This document shows, in pieces, positions 37,433 through 47,899 of a DNA stretch of 62,961 nt (positions are counted from its first letter, which is position 1; every line of letters starts with the position of its first letter). The translations under genes and the position numbers were made by a program. Source of the stretch: Thermoplasmata archaeon (GTDB lineage Archaea; Thermoplasmatota; Thermoplasmata; Thermoplasmatales; Thermoplasmataceae); contig JAJZXU010000012.1 of assembly GCA_021806235.1 (NCBI GenBank), positions 1 to 62,961 on the forward strand, read 5' to 3'. The notes beneath the pieces are model-generated. The model made no database searches, had not been told where the DNA came from, and saw only the letters and a program-made list of their open reading frames with translations.

Positions 37433-38533
37433 TTATACCTTAATGACAGGTATTTCCATTTCATCTGGAAGAAGCCCACTGTGCTCACCAAGCATGGAAT
37501 ATTTCTCCTGGTTTAGCGGAAAATGGTATATATCGTTATTTTTTGATATTGCTATCATGCCTGGCAGGTTATTTGCCACTTCATCACTTACATGGCCAAG
37601 AAGGCCATTATAAAATTTTTCTGATTTTTTAACTATTAATAAATCTTTATAGTGGTTATTTATATATTCCTCCAGTTCTTTATTGTATTCCAGGAATAGT
37701 GCCCTTGACTCACCTGTAGGCGGCAATGTTGAAAGGCTGCAAAGGCCGGAATCGTTGCCAGGGTTTATTGTATTTCTAACCTTAATATGCCCGTGATCCG
37801 CAGTTATAATAAAATCGTAATCATCATATTTTTTTATTATCGAATAAATTTCAGACAGAATATATCCTGCAGACCCTATTGTATAATTATTGTAAGGCCC
37901 AAGCTCGTGGGATATTTCATCTATATCAGGTACATAATATGAAACAAAATCATAGTTCTTTTTCAAATTTTCTTCAAGCACATAAAAACTGTGAAAAATG
38001 TTGGAATATGAATTTATTCCAGTATTTCCATAGAGAAGGTTGATAAATGAAGTATGTTCTATAGATGCTGGCATAATGTTAATAGTAGAATAACCCGCCA
38101 TAGAAAGTGCGGTAATTTTAGATTCATAATTAAATATTGTAGATATTGGATATGCCCTTTCCATGGAATCCCTGACATAGGATGCTGCCGATGTGTACTC
38201 AGGTATATTTATTATTGCCCCCAGCCGTTTTACATAGATCTCATATCCTATTATGCCGTGCTCTCCAGGAAACCTATTTAAAAATATTGATGAAAGTGCA
38301 TTTGATGTTGTTGATGGGAAAACTGAGGTTGCCTTTTTAACATCCCCAAAGGAAATACCAGTTTTAGTATATACATTCCAGCCAAGGCCATCAAGCACAA
38401 TAAGGCACAGTTTTTTATGTTTATAATTCAGGCCAATGCCTTTCGATGTTGTTTTCAGGTTGAAATGGCTGAATATATCGCTTGATAGATTTACCAGTGA
38501 GTTTTCGGCAGGCAAAACAAAATTTTTATACAT
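37433..38533 (-). CDS. Alkaline-phosphatase-superfamily phosphodiesterase/pyrophosphatase
   Basis: 366 residues of the type I phosphodiesterase/nucleotide pyrophosphatase branch. Metal and nucleophile sites are visible: LIVLDGLGWN (first Asp), FPSTTSNAL with the nucleophilic Thr, YYVPDIDEISHELGP (Asp and His ligands), FIITADHGH (Asp-His pair) and a late GEHSG His. No signal peptide is seen, so it is probably cytoplasmic. Substrates in this branch vary from nucleotide sugars to phosphonates; nothing here decides. It is monocistronic with an AT-rich promoter just upstream of 38533. Confidence 0.85.
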   Translation of the reverse strand: MYKNFVLPAENSLVNLSSDIFSHFNLKTTSKGIGLNYKHKKLCLIVLDGLGWNVYTKTGISFGDVKKATSVFPSTTSNALSSIFLNRFPGEHGIIGYEIYVKRLGAIINIPEYTSAASYVRDSMERAYPISTIFNYESKITALSMAGYSTINIMPASIEHTSFINLLYGNTGINSYSNIFHSFYVLEENLKKNYDFVSYYVPDIDEISHELGPYNNYTIGSAGYILSEIYSIIKKYDDYDFIITADHGHIKVRNTINPGNDSGLCSLSTLPPTGESRALFLEYNKELEEYINNHYKDLLIVKKSEKFYNGLLGHVSDEVANNLPGMIAISKNNDIYHFPLNQEKYSMLGEHSGLLPDEMEIPVIKV

Positions 38534-38611
38534 AAATTATAAAGACTATATAACATATTATCATTTCGATAGTATATTAAAAATGATGAAAATTTTAAGA
38601 TGCCTGTATGT

Positions 38612-38802
38612 TACGGGTCCAATTAGAATTAGACAGTTTGATAATGGAGAAATGTTTAAATGGTGAAAGAGCAGTTTATTGTTATATTCCACATTTCCTT
38701 ACCTCCTTGTTGTATTCAGGGGGGGCATTTACTCCTGTTATTTAATAGATTATTCTATTGATAACAGGGGATTTATATTTACACAAAATTACACACACGA
38801 TC
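38612..38802. mobile_element. IS remnant related to the 24.8-25.3 kb IS256-type element
   Basis: Begins with TTACGGGTCCAATTAGAATT (shared with 27049 and 42136) and ends CACACGATC, the IS256-type terminal motif. Bases 38690-38800 align with 25095-25306 but without the 107-bp MITE, giving an empty-site view. The rest of the gap 38534-39010 holds no gene. Confidence 0.5.
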
Positions 38803-39010
38803 GCATGAACAGAAAAATTTTGTAATTTTCATATATTTTTATTCATTAAAATATTTGTTTCATCCAAAACTATAAAAACAACCGTTCAGTAGGGGCACAG
38901 GTTTGTTATATCCACGAATGAAAATTCATGAAACTGTTGAAGCTACACATTTCCATAACGAAATGCTGAAAATCCAGAGTTCATAAAATTTAAAATGAAA
39001 ATAAAATATT

Positions 39011-40327
39011 TCAATTCAATCTATTCCTGGAACTTATCAGGTATAAAAATACTGATACAGGAATTGAAACCTTATCATTACTCATAGCAGGCAGATCATT
39101 TCCTGTAAGTAAATAGCCTTTATCATAGTGTAATCTATTTATCTTTTTATTTCCTGATTTAACCTCTATGCCAATATTTTTGTAAACAAAATCAACCTCC
39201 TTTCCATTTTTTGTTTCTAAATAATAAATGTCATTAAATGAATTATATAAATGCATTCCAACTATACCTTCAAGAATTTTGGATTCCTCATTTTCACGGA
39301 ATTGCGACTCGCCAGAAACATAAAACTTCACAACCCTGTAAATAAATGGATCTGTAAAATATATTTTTTTATTGCTTCTGTACATTATTTTTCCGTTTAA
39401 TTTCTTATAAAATATTTTAATAATAAATAATCCTTCCATTATTTCAAGATAGTTTGCTACTGTTTTATGCGAACCAATTGATGTGTTTTGCGCAATAGAA
39501 TTTGCCGACAGCCTGGATGAATAACCTGTTATTATCTGATCCATTATGGCCTTAAAATATTTCTGACTTTTTTCAAGTTTAGAAATATCACTTAATAATG
39601 CATCTTTATATATTTCAAATAACTGGCTTAAAGGATCACTGTTTTCAAGTAAATATGATGGCCATAAGAACCCCCCACTTAATAAATAATTGTTTAACGC
39701 AGTGTTTAAATTATCTATATATGGTATTAAATTTTGAGCAGCTTTATAAAAATTTTCCATGTCTTCCAGATTTATTTCAATGTTAGAATCGATTTTATCA
39801 TAAAATAAATCAAAATATTCCCTAAACTGCATTGGCAAAAATACAATTTTTAATATATCTCTACCAGGAAACGTTTCCTTTAACAACGAAATTGAGGAGG
39901 AACCGGTTAAATAAATTCTTTTGTCTTTTAAGTAGCCAGAATTAAACAACCCAAGTATTAAGGTATTCCAGTCTTTAACAAAACTAATCTCATCAAGAAA
40001 GATGTATCTTGTGTTTTTTTTATCAGATTGTCCATCAAAAAATGTTAATGCATTTTTAATCTCTTCTTTACTGTCAATAAAATCACAGGTTAAATAGAAA
40101 ATGTTTCTTGGATTAATATTTTTATTTATTAATAAATCCATTATTATTAATTTAATGTATGTTGTTTTACCAACCTGCCTTGGCCCCAGTAAAATGATAT
40201 TTTCATTTTTAAAATTATAAACATGCTCAAGTTTTGTTTCTAAGGCTTTTTTAACTTTATCGTCTTTAAAAATCTCTGATTTATCTTTCCACCATGGATT
40301 CTGCATGGTTATAGTAATTAAGTCCAT
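39011..40327 (-). CDS. AAA_14/DUF4143 ATPase
   Basis: 438 residues from the ATG at 40327. Walker A is LLGPRQVGKTT (about 47-57), Walker B IFLDEISF, then a TGSSSISLL sensor. The C-terminal DUF4143 region ends with YYLETKNGKEVDFVY and IGIEVKSG, i.e. a D...E-x-K nuclease-like core. An upstream start at 40378 would place two operator-like inverted repeats inside the gene, so 40327 (or the ATG seven codons later, before NPWWKD) is preferred. It is paralogous in type, not closely in sequence, to the ATPase at 25468-26778. Confidence 0.85.
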   Translation of the reverse strand: MDLITITMQNPWWKDKSEIFKDDKVKKALETKLEHVYNFKNENIILLGPRQVGKTTYIKLIIMDLLINKNINPRNIFYLTCDFIDSKEEIKNALTFFDGQSDKKNTRYIFLDEISFVKDWNTLILGLFNSGYLKDKRIYLTGSSSISLLKETFPGRDILKIVFLPMQFREYFDLFYDKIDSNIEINLEDMENFYKAAQNLIPYIDNLNTALNNYLLSGGFLWPSYLLENSDPLSQLFEIYKDALLSDISKLEKSQKYFKAIMDQIITGYSSRLSANSIAQNTSIGSHKTVANYLEIMEGLFIIKIFYKKLNGKIMYRSNKKIYFTDPFIYRVVKFYVSGESQFRENEESKILEGIVGMHLYNSFNDIYYLETKNGKEVDFVYKNIGIEVKSGNKKINRLHYDKGYLLTGNDLPAMSNDKVSIPVSVFLYLISSRNRLN

Positions 40328-40405
40328 ATTTGGTAATATACTACCAAATATTATTAAGTTTTTGGTAGTAAGTACCAAGTTTATAGGAATATTTGGTAAT
40401 GAATA
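40326..40405 (-). promoter_or_regulatory. Tandem operators TTGGTA-n-TACCAA before the ATPase gene
   Basis: ATATTTGGTA and TACCAAATAT (40326-40351) form a perfect 10-bp inverted repeat touching the start codon. TTGGTA-GTAAG-TACCAA (40362-40378) is a second copy and an imperfect third, TGGT...ACCA, follows near 40393-40408. Three helically spaced sites suggest tight repression, possibly by the ATPase product or an unlinked regulator. Confidence 0.55.
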
Positions 40406-40414
40406 ACCAGAATA

Positions 40415-40438
40415 TGATTAAACTTAATGGTTTAATCA
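40415..40438. repeat. Inverted repeat TGATTAAAC / GTTTAATCA
   Basis: A perfect 9-bp inverted repeat with a 6-base spacer in the 309-base region between the ATPase promoter and the end of the MFS gene. It could be a regulatory site or a hairpin; no T-run follows in a direction useful as a terminator. Confidence 0.4.
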
Positions 40439-40636
40439 CATTTTTCTGGGGCTCTACATTATTTCATGATTCCAGGTATATAATAGAAATGGGAATGTAT
40501 GATTAGAGACTATTGATAATAAAATAGATACATTGGCTAAAACAATATAATTATATGGTAAACTAGAGGAAATATTAAAGATCTGGATACTTTTCATCAC
40601 AAATAATTATATAAAATTATAATTAAATATTATAAA

Positions 40637-41968
40637 TTATTTTTCGCCCGTCATATGCTTATTTGCCATACTGGAATCCAGGCCTGATAGGCTTTTAGAC
40701 TGTGTTTCGAATCCTTTTACCTGCCATAAAACAGTCATTCCCAGTGATAATACAAATATAGCCATCACAGTAATAGCCGGTATGATAAATGGTAGTGCTG
40801 TATATGTTAATAACACCATCACCAGACCAGCACCAACCCATACAGAAAATCTTACCAGTGAAACATATGTCCCTCTATGGCGTGTGGGAAACAGTTCTGG
40901 TTCCAGCATTCCCCTTGCTGCCCATGTTAGTTCGCCGGGAATAAATAATAATGCCATTAAGACAATTAATAATAATCCAGTTGAACTGTGTGTAATTGCC
41001 TCAAATCCCCATAATAATGCCCACAGGCCTACTAATATTCCATATGAAAATATTGTGAATAATTTTCTGCTGATCCTGTCAACAAAGAAAATGCCAAATA
41101 CTATTCCAGCAACAACCATTGTTAAACCACCAATAACCGGTATTTCTGATGCTATAGTATATGTGAAGTAACTGTAACCTACACCGTAGGCAAAGTAAAG
41201 AAAAGCAACATCCTGGGCAATGCCAATCACAATTAAAATTAAGAAACGCATTGGAAGGCTGATTCCGGCTTTTACCGGTTCAGCTGTTCCATCCTGATCC
41301 TGCCACGCATTTTCTATATCTGTAACACCGTGAACTGCACGCCATGGTGAGGTTTCCTTCATATAAAGCCATGAAATCCCCATCGCCGCAATAGGGGCAA
41401 CAAATAAGAGTGATATTGCAGTTTTGCTTACAAATGATGAAAAATGCAATAATACCGGTATAAATGTAACAGCAACACCAACATTTCCAAAATTTTGAAC
41501 TATTACAAGGGATTTGCCCCTTATTTTAGCAGGGACCGATTCAACAATCATTGATAGTATTGGTGTTTCTAAACCAATTGCCGCCATTCCAACTAAAATA
41601 AATGATATTATTAATGCAATTAAATCACTGGAAAAAAACACAAAAATTGCTATTCCAGTTACAATCATAGCGGATGTAACCATGAATGACCCTTTTCTTC
41701 CAATATGGTCTGCCAAAGTACCGGCGAGCAGTGCTCCAACCCCTCCAGCAATATAAGGCAAACTCAAACCCAAAAATAAATATTTTGAGGGGAGGATACC
41801 CCCAATAACAGAAACGGGACCATAACTCTCTGCAACACCATAGACAAGCATGCCCATAGCAAGTGCAACTAATACCGCATAGGGAACTTTATTTTTTTCT
41901 CCGGTTTTACCGGAATCAACACTATAGCCAGCTTCTCCTTTTTTTTCTGACTTGGAATCTGCTTCCAT
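40637..41968 (-). CDS. MFS transporter
   Basis: 443 residues, about 12 membrane helices. The first 35 residues are charged and cytoplasmic. The MFS signature GTLADHIGRKGSFM lies between helices 2 and 3. ARGMLEPELFPTRHRGTYVS in the second half matches the sugar/metabolite symporter pattern (PTRHRG-type). It is monocistronic and substrate is unknown. A leaderless start at 41968 is likely, since no ribosome site precedes it. Confidence 0.9.
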   Translation of the reverse strand: MEADSKSEKKGEAGYSVDSGKTGEKNKVPYAVLVALAMGMLVYGVAESYGPVSVIGGILPSKYLFLGLSLPYIAGGVGALLAGTLADHIGRKGSFMVTSAMIVTGIAIFVFFSSDLIALIISFILVGMAAIGLETPILSMIVESVPAKIRGKSLVIVQNFGNVGVAVTFIPVLLHFSSFVSKTAISLLFVAPIAAMGISWLYMKETSPWRAVHGVTDIENAWQDQDGTAEPVKAGISLPMRFLILIVIGIAQDVAFLYFAYGVGYSYFTYTIASEIPVIGGLTMVVAGIVFGIFFVDRISRKLFTIFSYGILVGLWALLWGFEAITHSSTGLLLIVLMALLFIPGELTWAARGMLEPELFPTRHRGTYVSLVRFSVWVGAGLVMVLLTYTALPFIIPAITVMAIFVLSLGMTVLWQVKGFETQSKSLSGLDSSMANKHMTGEK

Positions 41969-42044
41969 TATCTCCTATTCAAAAACATAATATATATTTA
42001 TCGATAGTTATATAGTCGTAATGTCAGAATTATTTTATTTTATG

Positions 42045-42138
42045 GTCGTGTACATTATTTTGTGTATTTGTAAAGGGTATTTATAAGTGAACGTTCTCCT
42101 TATCCCACCCCTGCATTTAAAGTAACCATTCATGTTGC
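42045..42138 (-). mobile_element. IS256-type right-end fragment
   Basis: The minus strand encodes NMNGYFKCRGGIRRTFTYKY, homologous to the tail of the IS256-type remnant at 24812-24900, followed by the terminal motif GTACACGAC. Only the last 30 codons and the end remain. Confidence 0.6.
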
Positions 42139-42154
42139 GGACTCAATTATAATT

Positions 42155-42502
42155 AGACAGTTTGATTCAGCTTCAAAACTTCAATCCTACGGTGGAAAGG
42201 CACCGAATATGAGTGGCTCAGGAGGGAAGGATTATGCAACAGGGCTCTCCATGATAAGAAACTCCCATCTTTCCAATACTGTTTATGAGAGTGCCAGATC
42301 AGTGGTAAATCATGATAATGGGGAATTCGTAATGATATACGAAAGAGAGAGAAAAAAGGGAAAGAATAAGAAACAGGTATACATTATTGTCTCCAGAAGA
42401 TTGCTTCAGCACATATATTCTATTATGAAGAATAAGAAGCCATATAAGGTAAGATTGCCCAATACAGGAGGTGGAAAAGGTTCTACTGCAACATCCAGTT
42501 AG
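42155..42502 (+). pseudogene. IS110-family transposase, C-terminal fragment
   Basis: The open frame enters at 42155 with RQFDSASKLQSYGGKAPNMS and SGGKDYATGLSMIRNSHLSN, the Transposase_20 domain of IS110/IS116/IS902 transposases with its A-Y-x-G and S-G motifs. It ends at 42502 after a Lys/Gly-rich tail. The N-terminal DEDD nuclease domain is absent, so it is inactive. It lies just beyond the old end of the CRISPR array. Confidence 0.75.
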
Positions 42503-42607
42503 GTTAATTCGTACTCTTATTAAAAGTCATTTCTTTAACATCACAAATTAACATCAAATAGATAATCTAATATAGGTGGAGGAATTTTGTCTTAGTTTTC
42601 CAGATCA

Positions 42608-42705
42608 CTTTTCAATCCTATTAAGGTTCTATTTTAACGAAGTTCTAACTTTCAACCTTATTAAGGTTCTATTCTCTTTCAATCCCATTCGGGTTCCATT
42701 TTAAC
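42608..42705 (-). CRISPR. Three vestigial CRISPR repeats of a different variant
   Basis: Units at 42608-42638, 42649-42673 (truncated) and 42676-42705 share both ends with the main repeat (CTTTCAAT and ATTTTAAC) but have a different core (CCTATTAAGGTTCT, and CCCATTCGGGTTCC in the third). The gaps between them are 10 and 2 bases, far shorter than a normal spacer. They lie 245 bases beyond the leader-distal end of the array. They look like the decayed tail of an older array. Confidence 0.7.
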
Positions 42706-42949
42706 TCGCTTTTAATAATACGTATTATCAATAAAAACTTTACTATGAATTTCTTTAAAAAATTAACAAACTTGGTTCTCTACACAACATTTTGAAAAAT
42801 AATTTACCCAATCATCACCTAGCAATTTTGCCTGTTCCAATACCGTGAGTGTAGCTTTTTCCTGTTTGTCTGGAGGATATTCATATTTTCTCAGAATCTT
42901 TTTTACTGTGACCCTCAGTTTGGCCTGTACACTCTCCGTAACAAAAATT
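42706..42949. other. Trailer DNA beyond the array
   Basis: 244 bases between the vestigial repeats and the first full repeat. No gene, repeat or leader-like promoter was seen. Confidence 0.4.
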
Positions 42950-44171
42950 CTTTCAATTCCTACATGGAATTATTTTAACTTGATCCTGGCTATCATCATT
43001 CCAGGCCTGGCACTCTTCTTTCAATTCCTACATGGAATTATTTTAACGGAAAAGAAGAGACTGATAGCAATCCGGGAAAAATCCTTTCAATTCCTACATG
43101 GAATTATTTTAACTGATTCATTAAAGTGAGTATTTTGCCCGTGCTTACCCTTTCAATTCCTACATGGAATTATTTTAACTTTTTTTCATAAGATAATTTT
43201 AGTTCGGTATATTCCTTTCAATTCCTACATGGAATTATTTTAACTAGTAGGATTAGTGATATCAGTAGTCAGTATAGGTCTCTTTCAATTCCTACATGGA
43301 ATTATTTTAACCGGCATATCCATAGAAATTACTGAAAATTTCCTGTTTCTTTCAATTCCTACATGGAATTATTTTAACTTTTTGTCAGATCAGATGTAAA
43401 TACTGATAAATATTTCTTTCAATTCCTACATGGAATTATTTTAACACACTAAAATCATCGTCAAAAAATACAGTAGATATACCTTTCAATTCCTACATGG
43501 AATTATTTTAACATAGATTTATTTAATTCAGGAAATGAATATATAAGGCTTTCAATTCCTACATGGAATTATTTTAACTAATACAGATGTATCTATAAAA
43601 ATTTATATGGCTAACTTTCAATTCCTACATGGAATTATTTTAACATACAGGCTTCGGATATACAGTAGAGGTAAAAAAACTTTCAATTCCTACATGGAAT
43701 TATTTTAACTCAAAAGGTTGTACGCGGATCCGCGTGGGTCACCGTCTTTCAATTCCTACATGGAATTATTTTAACAACCCGCCCCTCAGCCACAACGGTT
43801 GTGTTGAATATCTTTCAATTCCTACATGGAATTATTTTAACTATAACAATATTATGGATAGTGAGAGTACAGTTGTGCCTTTCAATTCCTACATGGAATT
43901 ATTTTAACCGGCTCAATTTCTGAGGCTGCACCGTCCCTTTCATCCTTTCAATTCCTACATGGAATTATTTTAACAAATATTGATATTTCAAAATATATTA
44001 GTGATGAAATCTTTCAATTCCTACATGGAATTATTTTAACAATAAAACTGAAACTGTTCAGGGACTATTATTGAGCTTTCAATTCCTACATGGAATTATT
44101 TTAACTAGAAAAGATGACGAATATATGAGTTTATTACTGAACTTTCAATTCCTACATGGAATTATTTTAAC

Positions 44172-47100
44172 TGAAATGTAAAATCTGTGATTATGAAACT
44201 GAAAGTACTTTCAATTCCTACATGGAATTATTTTAACTTGTCGCATACAAATTAGCTCCGGAACGGGCAAAAATCTTTCAATTCCTACATGGAATTATTT
44301 TAACTTTTCCCTCAGGGAATGAGAAGACTGCGGCTCCGCTGACTTTCAATTCCTACATGGAATTATTTTAACTGCGCGTTTATACAATTATCTAATTCAG
44401 AAAGACATCTTTCAATTCCTACATGGAATTATTTTAACTTATTTACAACAACTGTTAATGCACCTGCACCTCCACCTTTCAATTCCTACATGGAATTATT
44501 TTAACGAATTTTATCATCATGTAAAAACAGTCCATATAACCTTTCAATTCCTACATGGAATTATTTTAACTTATACAGGCTTCAGATAATCATTAGAGGT
44601 AAAATACTTTCAATTCCTACATGGAATTATTTTAACAAATACTATTTCTACAAATGATAAAGGAATATCATACTTTCAATTCCTACATGGAATTATTTTA
44701 ACTTTTTCCCAACGATGTAGTAGAGATAAAACTTTACAGCTTTCAATTCCTACATGGAATTATTTTAACTCTGTAAATCAGGACAATCTGTTAGTTTCAG
44801 GCGTGCTTTCAATTCCTACATGGAATTATTTTAACTTGTAATCGGAAAGATGGGTGTCTGGAACGGTGATATCTTTCAATTCCTACATGGAATTATTTTA
44901 ACTTGATAATGACAGCCGAATATATTCAAACTGAATCAAGCTTTCAATTCCTACATGGAATTATTTTAACTATGAAATGTCAGATATGTGATTATGAATC
45001 TGAAAATACTTTCAATTCCTACATGGAATTATTTTAACCCCCCGAACCAGGTTCTCCAACCCTGGAAGATTATTCCTTTCAATTCCTACATGGAATTATT
45101 TTAACCAGGTGTGGTGGACGGTACTGCAATCGGCTCAACGATCTTTCAATTCCTACATGGAATTATTTTAACCAGTTATATAACTGTTTATGAAAATAAA
45201 TATAACGCTTTCAATTCCTACATGGAATTATTTTAACGAGGAAGGGAATTGAGCGATATATGTGCCTGTTCCCCTTTCAATTCCTACATGGAATTATTTT
45301 AACTGAACAGTCCGATAAATTACTATTGATTGGTTATTCCTTTCAATTCCTACATGGAATTATTTTAACTGTGGAACTGATTCCGATATCGTTCTCTGTA
45401 AGTTCTTTCAATTCCTACATGGAATTATTTTAACGATAGTTCTCAGATTGTAAGAGGATATAAGGAAAAAAACTTTCAATTCCTACATGGAATTATTTTA
45501 ACTTCGAGGTAAATTTGACATAATCGCTTGGAGAAAATCCTTTCAATTCCTACATGGAATTATTTTAACATTAGATTAGGATGAAAATCATAAAAATGCT
45601 TTTTTACTTTCAATTCCTACATGGAATTATTTTAACAGTGACATCTTTCTGAATTCCTGAGACGGCTGATTCAACTTTCAATTCCTACATGGAATTATTT
45701 TAACTAATCAGGTAAATGAGGTTGCCTTAAAATCTTACCGCTTTCAATTCCTACATGGAATTATTTTAACTACCTGGTCGGAAATAAAATAATAATATCA
45801 GGTACCCTTTCAATTCCTACATGGAATTATTTTAACTGAAAATCGATTTTGCGCGGCTGATTATTGTGTCGATCTTTCAATTCCTACATGGAATTATTTT
45901 AACATGCCCCGGGGACCGTGAAACCGTACATTCCTGAGAGCTTTCAATTCCTACATGGAATTATTTTAACATACAAAATGTCGGGAATTAGGTGTATTGC
46001 GGGTTTCTTTCAATTCCTACATGGAATTATTTTAACGTTTTATAATTGTTCAGGGATTATTATTGAGTGGATGCTTTCAATTCCTACATGGAATTATTTT
46101 AACTTATACAATTAATAGATCATCAGTAGAGGGAAAAGAAAACTTTCAATTCCTACATGGAATTATTTTAACTTATATATACCTGTTAGAATAAAACTGA
46201 GATTATTCCTTTCAATTCCTACATGGAATTATTTTAACTTGGAAAGTATCAGTGGGAATTAATACTTCTTATCGTCTTTCAATTCCTACATGGAATTATT
46301 TTAACATTCGGTCAGCACAAAGGACATTTTGAGATTATTCCTTTCAATTCCTACATGGAATTATTTTAACCGTAAAAGTCAGTTGATTGCAGCTTACTCA
46401 TCGAATCTGCTTTCAATTCCTACATGGAATTATTTTAACAGAATTCATGAAATTCGTAAATCCGGTTGTAAGAGACTTTCAATTCCTACATGGAATTATT
46501 TTAACACGCACCAGGCTTGCCGACTTTCACCTGCTTGAAAAACTTTCAATTCCTACATGGAATTATTTTAACACATTTTCACGGTTCATCAGGGCATCCA
46601 GATTCCCGCTTTCAATTCCTACATGGAATTATTTTAACTAAAAGAGTATTTGTAACAGAAGCTGTTTCAATCGACTTTCAATTCCTACATGGAATTATTT
46701 TAACTACAAAGCATACATCCGTTACATCAACATATAATAACTTTCAATTCCTACATGGAATTATTTTAACGAGAGGGAAAGGCTAAATCAGATTGAGAAA
46801 AGTAACTTTCAATTCCTACATGGAATTATTTTAACATGGGAATCGTGTTTTTAATAATGGTACTGTTACTTGCTTTCAATTCCTACATGGAATTATTTTA
46901 ACTAGTAGGATTAGTGATATCAATCATCAGTCTAAGTTTCTTTCAATTCCTACATGGAATTATTTTAACTTATATAATTAATAGATAATGAATAGAAGTG
47001 AAAAAACTTTCAATTCCTACATGGAATTATTTTAACTTTAATAGCCTATATAAATGGCAACAAAAATTTTACTTTCAATTCCTACATGGAATTATTTTAA

Positions 47101-47899
47101 CTAAAATTAAATCATGTGATAAACGGTTACCGGTTCTGCTTTCAATTCCTACATGGAATTATTTTAACTTTTTTGTTAAATCAGATATAAATATCGATAA
47201 ATATTCTTTCAATTCCTACATGGAATTATTTTAACTTTTTAGTACGTGGAAAATAAACTATTTCATCGTACTTTCAATTCCTACATGGAATTATTTTAAC
47301 CTGTTCAGGGACTGTTATTTTATGAATTGAATAAAAACCTTTCAATTCCTACATGGAATTATTTTAACCATTCACTGTTTATCAGACTATCATAATCCCG
47401 CCAGGCCTTTCAATTCCTACATGGAATTATTTTAACTTCCAGTGGGAAAAGTCGGTGTGTGGAACGCTGACTTCTTTCAATTCCTACATGGAATTATTTT
47501 AACGAACACAAATTATTAAACAGTATCTCAACAAATGATGCCTTTCAATTCCTACATGGAATTATTTTAACTTTTCAGTGCCCCCTCGACTGCGGAAAAC
47601 AGTCAACTTTCAATTCCTACATGGAATTATTTTAACTCGAAGTTCAGGTCGAATATAGTGCCCGCAAGCTCCTTTCAATTCCTACATGGAATTATTTTAA
47701 CATAAATATTATTATCACATTATTAATATAAATGTCCTTTCAATTCCTACATGGAATTATTTTAACCCTGTTCGGTCATCTGTTTGTCGCGTACAAATTA
47801 GCTCCTTTCAATTCCTACATGGAATTATTTTAACGTGAATATACAGTAAGTCCACCGTCAGGCAAACGCCTTTCAATTCCTACATGGAATTATTTTAAC
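44172..47899. repeat. Tandem duplication in the array, unit 1 (56 spacer-repeat units)
   Basis: 3,728 bases starting with the spacer TGAAATGTAAAATCTGTGAT... and ending with the repeat after spacer GTGAATATACAGTAAG. Every spacer recurs in the same order at +3,728. No difference was seen by eye. Confidence 0.9.

Noticed and set aside
42706-42949. Leader at the left end of the array
   Set aside because: The crRNA handle ATTGAAAG and the position of cas2 place the leader on the right; the left flank has vestigial repeats and no AT-rich leader.
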